DNA from: Roseobacter sp.
GTDB lineage: Bacteria; Pseudomonadota; Alphaproteobacteria; Rhodobacterales; Rhodobacteraceae
Assembly (NCBI GenBank): GCA_024636425.1
Contig: JAGXHB010000159.1
Location: 1 to 11,293, forward strand
DNA length: 11,293 nt
Direction of reading: 5' to 3'
Both the position numbers and the translations under genes were made by a program. The notes below the pieces were generated by a model. It did no database searches. It had not been told where the DNA came from and saw only the letters and a list, made by a program, of their open reading frames with translations. Positions 1 through 7,355 of this stretch are shown piece by piece. The stretch's first letter is position 1; every line of letters begins with the position of its first letter.

Positions 1-2115
1 CAGAATGGGCGCGCGGTGGGTGGCAATGATCGCGGTGCGCCCGTCCATCCAGGTCTCAAGCCGCGACACAAGCGTTGCCTCAAGCCGCTGATCGAGCGCC
101 GCAGTCGGCTCATCGAGCAGGCAGATCGCGGGATCCTGCAACCACAACCGCGCCCAGCCGATCGACTGGCGCTGCCCGATCGACAGACCGGCACCGGCGT
201 CCTTGATCTCAAGATCCAGTCCCTTGTGGTGGTTCCTGACGAAGGGGCCAAGCCCCGCGAAATCAAGCGCCGCCATCAAGCGGTCGTCGTCACGTTCCAG
301 CAAGGTCAGATTCAGGTTGTCGCGCAAGGTTCCTGAAAACAGCCGCACATCCTGCCCCAGATAGCCGATCATCCGGCGCAGGTCGCGGGGTTCGATCTGC
401 GTCATTTCGGTGCCGTCGATCAGCACGCGGCCTTCTGTCGGGGCGTAAAGCCCGCTCAGCAATTTCAGCAGCGACGACTTGCCCGATCCGTTCGCACCCA
501 GCACCGCGACACGCTGACCCGGCTGGATCATCAGCCCTCTGATATCGAGCGTCGGCGCGCCATCGTCCTCGTAGCGGAAGGTCACATCGCGCAGCTCGAA
601 CTGGCCTTTCAGCTTCTCACGCCGCAGATAGGTGCGCGCCTCGGCGGTATCCTGCGGGGCGGCGACTATGGCATCGAGCCCGTCCAACGCACCCTTGACG
701 TTGCCCCACCGCGCCATCGTGCCCGACAACTGCGTGAGCGGCCCCAGCGTGCGGCCCGTCAGGATCCCGACCGCAATGATCGAGCCCACGGTGAATTGCC
801 CCGCGAACACCAGATAGGTGCCCACGATCACCGCCGCGACATACGTGGCCTGCTGGATGCCCTGGCTCCAGAAGGTGAGGAAGGACGCGAGCTTGCGTTG
901 CTCGGACGATTTGACCGATGACAGCGTGTTCAGCTCGGTCCACAGACGCAGGATCCGGTCTTCGGCACGCTGCGTCTTGACGGTGTCCAACTCAAAAATT
1001 GTTTCGTGCAACAGACGCGACGCTTTGGTGGACGCCCCTTGGGTTTCCTGTGTCAGTCGGATGGCCCTCTTCTGCAGGAAAAAGCCGGGGATCAGCATCA
1101 GGAGTCCGCCCAGGACCAGCACCCAGACCACGTTGCCTGCAATACTGGCGACAAGGAACAGGAAGACAAAGATGAAGGGGATGTCCGCGATCGTCCCGAT
1201 GGTCGACGCGGTGAAGAATTCGCGCACGGACCCGAATTCGCGCATTGCCGAAAACTGCTGGTTGGGGGCCTGACCGCGCGTGTCGGACCGCATCCCCAGA
1301 ATGCGGCGCATCAGGATATCCTGCACAGACAATTCGATCTGCCGCCCTGCGCCATCCATCAACCGGGCCCGCGCCATCTTGAGAAACGACTCCATCAGCA
1401 AGGCCAGACCGGCCCCTGCGGCCAGCACCCACAGCGTTGCCTCGGATTGGTGGGGGATCACCCGGTCATAGACCTGCAAGGAAAAAAGCGCGACAGCAAC
1501 GGCCAGAAGGTTGGCCACAAAAGACCCCATCGCCACTTCGATCAACTGGCGGCGAAAGCGCGGAAACTGGCCCCAGAACCAATGCGCGGGGGCGCTGTCA
1601 TCCTTGTGGGTCCGCGCAACGGTTTTCAGCGACGCTTCGGCCCGCACGATCAGACCGGTGAAAAACGGTTTGAAATCGGCGAGCGGCACCATGGCGCGGT
1701 TGTCGGTGCAGGTCGTGTCATAGAGGATCAGATCACCGCGGGCCTGCCCCATCACCAGCAGCACCTGACCCGATGTCATATAGGCCAGCGCAGGCCACAG
1801 ATCCTTGCTGAGGGCGTCAACGCGGCTCACTTGGGTCAGCAGACCCGCGCCCTCAAGCCCCTTGGCGATGGCGGCGGCTTCTTGCGCGGATTTTGCGCCA
1901 CCAGCAGCGTAAGACATGATCGTCTCGAACATATCACGGGGGGCCGTCTGCACACCCAGAACAGCGGCGTAGGTCGACGCGAGCTTGGCGCGCGCCATCA
2001 GCCGGTCTTCGACGCGGTTGGTATTCTGGGCCTTGGGGGCGGGCGCATTGGCGGCGCGGGTCCGGCCCTGATTGCCGTTGGTGATCGTCAGCGTAAATGT
2101 GGGCTTGCTGGTCAA
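1..2115 (-). CDS. Type I secretion ABC exporter, LapB/HlyB type (3' end cut by window edge)
   Basis: Inner-membrane permease/ATPase that would drive one-step export of the neighbouring adhesin through a TolC-like channel. The visible 705 residues are nearly full length for the family, and the frame is open to base 1. Domain order: a C39-peptidase-like domain (about 45-160) with no catalytic Cys at the expected place; a transmembrane domain (about 190-480) with hydrophobic segments near 195-215, 227-245, 303-325, 329-347 and 417-437; and a nucleotide-binding domain from about 505. Seen in the last: Walker A GANGSGKS (540-547), Q-loop Gln588, signature LSIGQ (644-648, Ile where Gly is usual), Walker B ICLLDE (664-669) and H-loop His700. 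The TTG start at 2115 is chosen because GGGAG lies 6 nt upstream and it overlaps the channel gene stop by 4 nt (TTGA), implying translational coupling. The degenerate peptidase domain fits substrates without a double-Gly leader, as in LapB and HlyB systems. The family call is secure; the exact start is slightly less so. Confidence 0.93.
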   Translation of the reverse strand, partial: MTSKPTFTLTITNGNQGRTRAANAPAPKAQNTNRVEDRLMARAKLASTYAAVLGVQTAPRDMFETIMSYAAGGAKSAQEAAAIAKGLEGAGLLTQVSRVDALSKDLWPALAYMTSGQVLLVMGQARGDLILYDTTCTDNRAMVPLADFKPFFTGLIVRAEASLKTVARTHKDDSAPAHWFWGQFPRFRRQLIEVAMGSFVANLLAVAVALFSLQVYDRVIPHQSEATLWVLAAGAGLALLMESFLKMARARLMDGAGRQIELSVQDILMRRILGMRSDTRGQAPNQQFSAMREFGSVREFFTASTIGTIADIPFIFVFLFLVASIAGNVVWVLVLGGLLMLIPGFFLQKRAIRLTQETQGASTKASRLLHETIFELDTVKTQRAEDRILRLWTELNTLSSVKSSEQRKLASFLTFWSQGIQQATYVAAVIVGTYLVFAGQFTVGSIIAVGILTGRTLGPLTQLSGTMARWGNVKGALDGLDAIVAAPQDTAEARTYLRREKLKGQFELRDVTFRYEDDGAPTLDIRGLMIQPGQRVAVLGANGSGKSSLLKLLSGLYAPTEGRVLIDGTEMTQIEPRDLRRMIGYLGQDVRLFSGTLRDNLNLTLLERDDDRLMAALDFAGLGPFVRNHHKGLDLEIKDAGAGLSIGQRQSIGWARLWLQDPAICLLDEPTAALDQRLEATLVSRLETWMDGRTAIIATHRAPIL

Positions 2116-3437
2116 ATCGCGCTCCCGTCGGCAAGAACGCCCTGTATCTGGGCCATTTCGATCTTGAGCCGGACGGCGCCGTATTTCAGTACCACCTGTG
2201 CCTGTTGCTGGCGCGCAAAGGTTTCATAGACGCCGACAACATCCATCACCTGACGCTGGCCGGCGTCATATTGCGCTTGGAAGATGTCAAGATTGCGCTT
2301 GGCTTGAGCGGCCAGGGTCGCAGCCTCTGCGGCCTGTCTAGACTTGGCGCTGATCTGCCGTTCAAGACGGCGCAGGTCGCGATTGGCATCCTCCACCGCC
2401 TGACGGACCTTGCGGGTCGAGGTTTCCTCGGCCAGTGCGGCGGCTTGCAGCGCCGCTTGCGTGCCAAACCCCAGAAGCTGTTCGGATTTCACCTGAAGCC
2501 CCAAGGTGCTGCCTTCGCCCACGGTGCCCCCTGCCGACAAGCCCGGCAACTGGCCCGCGCGTTCTACCTTGGCGGCGGCAATGGCGCGCGTCTTTTCGGC
2601 TTCGGCGCGCACAACGGTCAGTGGCGCGCCGGCAAAGGCGTTGACGGGGATGTCAGGCACACCGCGCAGATCACCAAGCGGTTGAACCGACATCGCGTTC
2701 AGTTCGGAGATCGACGTCGCCTCGCGTTCCAGCGCCGCTTCATAATTCGCGCGGATTTCCGACAGTTTCTGGCGCAGAATGGTCAGGTCGGACATGTCCG
2801 AAACGCCGCCTTTGACGCGTTCCTGCATGATCCATTCGAAATGCCCCATATCCTTGAGCGTCTCGGTGCCAAGGGCTGCGGTTTCGCGGGCCTCCGCAGC
2901 GGTCGTGTAGAGCGTGAGCGCCGTTGCCACGCGGCGGTTGGTATCCTGCGCCAGCGACACGGCCGCCACCTCGACATCCGCGACGGCAAATGCGCGTTCC
3001 CCCCTGCGGCGGCCATTGTCGAAAAGCACCTGATCGACCACCAGATTGGCGACAAGCGATCCCAGCGACGTCAGGCTGATCTGTGGGCCGATGCGGGGCA
3101 GCCAGTTCTTGCTGGCGGCCTCAGACCGCAAGGTGGCGGCGCGCAGCTCAGCCTCGGCGGTACGGCTGTTGGCGGCCAGCACCGAAGCCGCGACCCGGTC
3201 GGACACATCGCCATCGGGCAGGACAGAGCTCCGCAACGCCAGACCCTGAATGATCGGACTGTCTGCGGTTATTTTCTCAGCATAGGTCGGTTTCATGGCC
3301 TGCGAAGCGTCCGATGCCCTGAACCGCGTCACCAGATCCGCAGGGACAAAGCCCCTGCCCCCCGTGTCCGAGACGCAGCCAGACAAGGCCAGCGCCGCTG
3401 CGCAAAGCCCTCCTGCCCGTTTTACACTCTGCCTCAT
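2112..3437 (-). CDS. TolC-family outer-membrane efflux/secretion channel, predicted lipoprotein
   Basis: Outer-membrane and periplasmic tunnel component of the type I secretion system, 441 residues, slightly shorter than classical TolC. The N-terminus has a basic n-region (MRQSVKR), a short hydrophobic stretch and a lipobox LSGC with Cys21, so it is probably lipid-anchored like the NodT/OprM branch. Two outer-membrane efflux repeats follow, roughly 60-255 and 265-435. They are rich in Ala, Glu, Gln and Arg with long helical, coiled-coil-prone stretches (for example 140-250 and 325-390). The C-terminal signature of the family is visible as YDAGQRQVMDVVGVYE (390-405) and a closing segment ending in GVL. 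Start ATG at 3437 has AAGGG about 6 nt upstream. It lies 83 bp after the adhesin and overlaps the ABC exporter start by 4 nt, so the three genes probably form one operon. It could serve other exporters too, but context argues for dedication to the adhesin. Confidence 0.92.
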   Translation of the reverse strand: MRQSVKRAGGLCAAALALSGCVSDTGGRGFVPADLVTRFRASDASQAMKPTYAEKITADSPIIQGLALRSSVLPDGDVSDRVAASVLAANSRTAEAELRAATLRSEAASKNWLPRIGPQISLTSLGSLVANLVVDQVLFDNGRRRGERAFAVADVEVAAVSLAQDTNRRVATALTLYTTAAEARETAALGTETLKDMGHFEWIMQERVKGGVSDMSDLTILRQKLSEIRANYEAALEREATSISELNAMSVQPLGDLRGVPDIPVNAFAGAPLTVVRAEAEKTRAIAAAKVERAGQLPGLSAGGTVGEGSTLGLQVKSEQLLGFGTQAALQAAALAEETSTRKVRQAVEDANRDLRRLERQISAKSRQAAEAATLAAQAKRNLDIFQAQYDAGQRQVMDVVGVYETFARQQQAQVVLKYGAVRLKIEMAQIQGVLADGSAI

Positions 3438-3476
3438 ATCCTGCCCTTAACGTGCCGGTTTTTATTATTTTAGGAA

Positions 3477-3501
3477 CGCGGGAGGATCGTTGCCGCCCGC
3501 G
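3477..3501 (-). promoter_or_regulatory. GC-rich hairpin between adhesin and channel genes
   Basis: Inverted repeat CGCGGG/CCCGCG (3477-3482 with 3496-3501), extended inward by one A-G mismatch and GG/CC, leaving a 7-nt loop. It lies 20 bases after the adhesin stop and 40 bases before the channel ATG. Neither strand shows a T-run directly after the stem, so it is not a standard intrinsic terminator. On the minus strand it is followed by an AT-rich stretch. It may stabilise the adhesin message or lower downstream expression; that role is inferred. Confidence 0.5.
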
Positions 3502-3520
3502 CCTTGGCCTTGTGCCGGCC

Positions 3521-6500
3521 TTAGATGACGACGTTGATGTCGTCGTCGATCATCAAAGTACCCTCTGTCCCAAGGGTATAGATGTCGTAGTTCTGACCAT
3601 CGCGGGCCTCCGATCCTTCGCGCCTACCCCCCGTGATCGTGACCGTGTCGTCGTTATGCCCGTCGATGACCAAAGTGTTGGTGTTGCTCGACAAACTGAC
3701 CAATGCGGCTTCGGTGACGGTCAGCTGCGCCTCTTCGGCGAATTGCAGATCGACCGTTTCGATATTGTAGCCGCTCAGGTTCGGGTTGCTCAGCGTCAGC
3801 GTCGTGCCCGCGGTTTCGTCATCCAGCGCAAGATAGGTGCCGGAGAAGTTGCCGGCGGCATCCGTCGCGGTGATGATGAGGTCGGACCCGTCCGGAACGT
3901 TGGAATTGAAGTAGAAGTTCGTCTCGTTCAGGAAGTCGTTGTCCAGCGTATCGGCCTGCACCTGCGAAATCGACCTGTCGGTGTGGATCTGATGCACAGC
4001 AAGCGTATCGTCACTTTGGTCTGTCGAAATGGCGCGAATACCGTCACCGTCACGGGTGTAGGATTCGACAACCGGCCCGTCCGGGGCATAGGTGTCGATG
4101 GCAAGCGTGTCACTGATGCTGTCGATATTACCGACATGATCCGTTGCGGTGATCGAAATATCCGCATCATACGTACCCGGGCGAATGTCTGCCGCCATGA
4201 TCGTCACAGTCCAATGGCCATCCGCATCGACCATCGCAGTATAGTCGGCACCGTCAAAGTTGACGACAACGGCAGAACCCGCCTCGACCTGACCGTGCAG
4301 ATCGATCCCGACAGCCGCTTCGCGTGCGTTGACGATACCATCGGGGCCGCCTGCCTGTTCCATTTCCAAAGGTTCGACAATTGTGTCGATTACAACCGCA
4401 TGGCTTACCGTGGCAGAGTTGCCAGCCCGGTCGATCGCCGTCACCGATACGGACGTGTCGATCATGCCTTCGGGCACCTCTCCGGGCGCGAAGGTGACGG
4501 CCCAGTTGCCATTGGCATCGACCGTCCCGTTCGTGCTTGCGCGGCCCAGCGTGATGACCACGGTGGAACCGATTTCAGAGGTGCCCGTGACCAGAACGCC
4601 GCCATTGGCCAGCCGCTCGGCACCGCTGACGATGTTGTCGCCCTCGACCGCTGCGATCGACAGGTTGTCGACACGGGTATCGACCCGAACACTGTCCGTC
4701 GCTGTGCGGGTGTTGCCTGCGGCGTCCGTGGTTGTCGCTGTGATGTCAGCGGTGTAGACGCCCTGTGCCACGTCGCCTGGCGCATAGAACGAGGTCCAGT
4801 TGCCGTTCGCATCGGCGCGTACCGCATGAGTGACCCCCGCCAGAGTGACCTGAACCAATGCGCCCGCATCTGCGGTGCCGGTGATGGAGACGCCGTCGCT
4901 TGCCTCGAGCTTGTTGACGATGTCATCGCCTTCGACAGGGGCGGGGCTGATTGTCAGCAGGCCTGCTTCGGTATCCACGGAAACCGGTTGCGACACGCTG
5001 GCGGTGTTGCCCGCCTTGTCGGTGGCGGTGGCCACCATCGAGGTTTCATAAGTGCCGGCGGGAATGTCGCTTGGCGCGAAGGTCACGGACCAGTTGCCGT
5101 TGTCATCGACCGTTGCAGGCCGGGACACGGTTCCCAGCTTGACGCTCACGGATGACCCCCGCTCGACCGTGCCGGTCATGACGATGCCTTGCCCAGCTTC
5201 GGTTGCGTTGACGATACCGTCGCTGCCGCCTGTCTGATCCGTAAATGCAAGGGTGTTGACGAGCGTATCGACATCAACCTCCCCCGTGGCGGTCGAGGTA
5301 TTGCCAAAGCTGTCCGTTGCCACGGCTGTCGCGGTCGCCGCAGTCTCACCCGTGGGAATTTCACCGGCGACAAAGGACGCTGTCCAGTTGCCGGTCGCGT
5401 CCACTGTGGCGGCACGCGTTGCAGTGCCAAAGGTGACATCGACGGTCGAACCGGGCTGCGTCGTGCCGGTAAGTGTCACGCCATCAGCACGTTCTGCCGC
5501 GTTGATGATCCCATCGGTTGCGACGTTGTCTGTCGCGATGCTTACGTCCGACACCGTGTCAACGACCAGCTTGTCAGTCGAAGTGGTCGCGTTGCCGTAT
5601 TTGTCCGTTGTGACGATGGTGATGTCGTTGACATATTCCCCAGCGGGCAACACGCCCGCCTGCCATGTCGCGGACCAGTTGCCGTTCTCGCCAACGGTTG
5701 ATGTGCGGGTGATGCCACAGATGGTCAGTGCGATCTTCGCGCCGGGTTCGCCCGTGCCCGCGAGTGTCACACCATTGGCAAAGCTTTCCGCGTTGAAACG
5801 ATCGCCCGCCGATTGCGACCCAGAGGTGATCGTGGCGATCGGTGCGACCGTATCGACCACCAGCGTTTCCGTCGTCGTCGACGAATTGCCATAGGCGTCT
5901 GTGGTCTTGATGACGACGTCGGTTTCGTATTCGCCACCTTGCAGCACACCCGGTTCATAGGTCACAGCCCACGTTCCGTCTTCGGCCACGGTCGTGGTCC
6001 GGGTCACACCACCTGTGGTGACGGCGACCGTTGCCCCGGCTTCGCCCGTGCCGGTGATGGTCACGCCGTCCGCAAAGCTTTCCCCGTTAAAGAAATCCGC
6101 AACGCTCTTAGTCCCGACAGAGACGTCGACGGTGGGCGGTGTCGTGTCGATCACGAACTGAGGTCCGTCCAACGTGCTGGAAGCGCCCCCTGTGACGACG
6201 TCGACAACGGCTTCATAGGTGCCATCTTCGGGGAAGTTTTCGCCCTCGAATACGGCTTCGAAGGTGCCGTCTTCAGCAATCGTCGTCTCGACCTGCTTGT
6301 CACCGATGGTGACGGTCACTTCTGATCCCGGCTCACCACCGCCGGAAACGGAGACGGTTTCAACCGCACCGTCACCCCCCACGGTTTCAGAGGAATCGGG
6401 TGCGTTTACGTAGGGCGGAACGACGGATGCGCCACCGCCACCACCACCCCCACCTGTTGCACCGATGACCGCTGCACCACCGACCACGGCTGCTGCCGCT

Positions 6501-7000
6501 GCGGCACCGCCGCCACCGACAAGCCCTGCCCCAAGCAGGGGAGCCGCCAGCATGGACACTTCGTCGCTTTCCGCGCCCGCGACCATCCCGCCGGGAGGCG
6601 AGACCATGTCAGACCGTCCCAGATAGATCAGGTCGTCAGACGGGCTCCATTTGCCCCATTGTTCAGTCGGGCCGTACTGTGCGGCAAGGCTACCGCCCTC
6701 CCCTTCAACAAAGGCGACCTCGTTCAGGTAGCCGTCGGAGGAGATGAACAGCCGGTTTGCGGCACCGGTGTCGTTGAAATAATTCTCGATCGTGACAACC
6801 GACCCATCGGCCAGTGTAATCACCAGATCCTTGCCCACGCGCTGTGTGGCGGCAAGATCCGTCTGACGAAGGTTCAATGAAATCTCTTCGCCGGATTGTG
6901 CTTGAATGACGTGGAACTTGGAACCTTCAGACACCATGCCACGTTGCAATGCGCCCGCTTGATCGCGAACGACGAAATCTATCGTCTTCATTTGTACCAC
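3521..7000 (-). CDS. BapA-like Ig-repeat surface adhesin, type I secretion substrate
   Basis: Large secreted or surface protein of 1159 residues, expected to mediate attachment or biofilm formation. Residues 4-90 match the BapA-type prefix domain, with the core GKDLVITLADGSVVTIENYF (56-75). A Gly/Ala-rich linker follows (157-192, including six Ala and eight Gly in a row). Then come one divergent Ig-like unit (about 196-286), seven units of 97-98 residues each ending in a VDT/IDT motif (287-970), another divergent unit (971-1060, containing TDAAGN), and a C-terminal region ending in a hydrophobic INVVI tail, as in type I substrates. Each of the seven repeats carries an xNGNW-like motif and a TDxxGN-like motif. 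No Sec signal peptide, no RTX nonapeptides and no clear LapG-type TAAG site were seen. The only Cys is residue 428. Start: GTG at 7000 has GAGGT 6 nt upstream; ATG at 6991 (MKTIDF) is the alternative and aligns better with how I recall family members beginning. It heads the secretion operon. Confidence 0.9.
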   Translation of the reverse strand: MVQMKTIDFVVRDQAGALQRGMVSEGSKFHVIQAQSGEEISLNLRQTDLAATQRVGKDLVITLADGSVVTIENYFNDTGAANRLFISSDGYLNEVAFVEGEGGSLAAQYGPTEQWGKWSPSDDLIYLGRSDMVSPPGGMVAGAESDEVSMLAAPLLGAGLVGGGGAAAAAAVVGGAAVIGATGGGGGGGGASVVPPYVNAPDSSETVGGDGAVETVSVSGGGEPGSEVTVTIGDKQVETTIAEDGTFEAVFEGENFPEDGTYEAVVDVVTGGASSTLDGPQFVIDTTPPTVDVSVGTKSVADFFNGESFADGVTITGTGEAGATVAVTTGGVTRTTTVAEDGTWAVTYEPGVLQGGEYETDVVIKTTDAYGNSSTTTETLVVDTVAPIATITSGSQSAGDRFNAESFANGVTLAGTGEPGAKIALTICGITRTSTVGENGNWSATWQAGVLPAGEYVNDITIVTTDKYGNATTSTDKLVVDTVSDVSIATDNVATDGIINAAERADGVTLTGTTQPGSTVDVTFGTATRAATVDATGNWTASFVAGEIPTGETAATATAVATDSFGNTSTATGEVDVDTLVNTLAFTDQTGGSDGIVNATEAGQGIVMTGTVERGSSVSVKLGTVSRPATVDDNGNWSVTFAPSDIPAGTYETSMVATATDKAGNTASVSQPVSVDTEAGLLTISPAPVEGDDIVNKLEASDGVSITGTADAGALVQVTLAGVTHAVRADANGNWTSFYAPGDVAQGVYTADITATTTDAAGNTRTATDSVRVDTRVDNLSIAAVEGDNIVSGAERLANGGVLVTGTSEIGSTVVITLGRASTNGTVDANGNWAVTFAPGEVPEGMIDTSVSVTAIDRAGNSATVSHAVVIDTIVEPLEMEQAGGPDGIVNAREAAVGIDLHGQVEAGSAVVVNFDGADYTAMVDADGHWTVTIMAADIRPGTYDADISITATDHVGNIDSISDTLAIDTYAPDGPVVESYTRDGDGIRAISTDQSDDTLAVHQIHTDRSISQVQADTLDNDFLNETNFYFNSNVPDGSDLIITATDAAGNFSGTYLALDDETAGTTLTLSNPNLSGYNIETVDLQFAEEAQLTVTEAALVSLSSNTNTLVIDGHNDDTVTITGGRREGSEARDGQNYDIYTLGTEGTLMIDDDINVVI
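4091..6142 (-). repeat. Seven tandem Ig-like repeats (97-98 residues each) in the adhesin
   Basis: Units span residues 287-384, 385-482, 483-579, 580-677, 678-775, 776-873 and 874-970, a period of 291-294 bp. Boundaries were set on the closing VDT/IDT motif. Units 1 and 2 form a subclass with FNxESFAxG near their start; units 3-7 have an IxNAxE or DxIVxxxE style motif there. Units 1 and 2 still share DNA similarity (around 5769-5800 and 6063-6094, exactly 294 bp apart), which suggests they duplicated more recently. The other units are clearly diverged at the DNA level. Confidence 0.88.
6425..6517 (-). repeat. Gly/Ala low-complexity linker with a GGN codon run
   Basis: Encodes residues 162-192 of the adhesin, including four Gly plus six Ala, then eight Gly in a row (6431-6454). 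The Gly run uses GGT, GGC and GGG codons, so the DNA is an imperfect trinucleotide repeat. It separates the BapA-like prefix from the Ig repeats and presumably works as a flexible hinge. Length changes in steps of three would keep the reading frame. Confidence 0.8.
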
Positions 7001-7254
7001 CGCTCTACCTCGATGCCCGTTCTGCGCGGATCATCCGGTTGTTTAATTGACTGCCGACTCGTTTGCCGTGTCGTGCAGCCGCCTGAATCTATCGTTATTA
7101 AAAACGGAACTTATTATTGACCCGACAGTTACTCGCTCGGGATCGCATAATCCAAGCGAAATTTTGGGACGCCACGTTTTCGCCTCATTCTCTCGTGCAT
7201 GGGCGCAACAGTTTCTAGTGTGGGTAGAAAATATCAGTATTCGTTCACAGATGC

Positions 7255-7272
7255 TGTTGAATACTTTCAACA
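7255..7272. promoter_or_regulatory. Perfect dyad TGTTGAA-N4-TTCAACA, CRP/FNR-like operator candidate
   Basis: Seven-base arms with no mismatch around a TACT spacer. The inner 14 bp read TTGAA-N4-TTCAA. CRP/FNR-superfamily sites of the FNR class have the form TTGAT-N4-ATCAA, so geometry and TTGA/TCAA core match, with the inner base pair swapped. The centre is about 95 bp before the hydrolase ATG and about 263 bp from the adhesin start. The binding protein is inferred, not seen. Confidence 0.5.
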
Positions 7273-7324
7273 TTCCGGAACGATTCCTGCGCGATGCAAG
7301 GGCCCAAGTTCGGACGGCAAACGG

Positions 7325-7330
7325 TTGACA
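7325..7330 (+). promoter_or_regulatory. TTGACA -35-like hexamer upstream of hydrolase
   Basis: A perfect match to the sigma-70 -35 consensus. Its first base is 34 nt before the hydrolase ATG. At normal spacing the -10 position (7347-7354) holds only a weak match within CAACGTTG. If used, transcription would begin at or next to the ATG, giving a leaderless message. This agrees with the missing Shine-Dalgarno sequence but is not proven. Confidence 0.3.
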
Positions 7331-7345
7331 TGCTCCGGCCACGCG

Positions 7346-7355
7346 GCAACGTTGC
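7346..7355. promoter_or_regulatory. 10-bp palindrome GCAACGTTGC just before hydrolase start
   Basis: Perfect 10-bp palindrome ending 3 nt before the hydrolase ATG, occupying the place where a ribosome binding site or a -10 box would be expected. It could be an operator, or chance in GC-rich DNA. Confidence 0.25.

Noticed and set aside
1006..3473. Long plus-strand frames (407 and 458 residues) opposite the exporter and channel genes
   Set aside because: Their translations have no domain features and lie exactly opposite well-supported genes; the composition is typical of reverse-complement reading of GC-rich codons.
3521..3800. RTX calcium-binding nonapeptides at the adhesin C-terminus
   Set aside because: Asp- and Gly-rich stretches are present, but no tandem GGxGxDxUx repeats could be seen.
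3452..5155. 567-residue open frame on the plus strand opposite the adhesin
   Set aside because: It is the antisense shadow of a GC-rich gene; the translation is rich in Arg, Asp, Val and Gly without a recognisable domain, while the minus-strand frame has clear repeats and conserved motifs.
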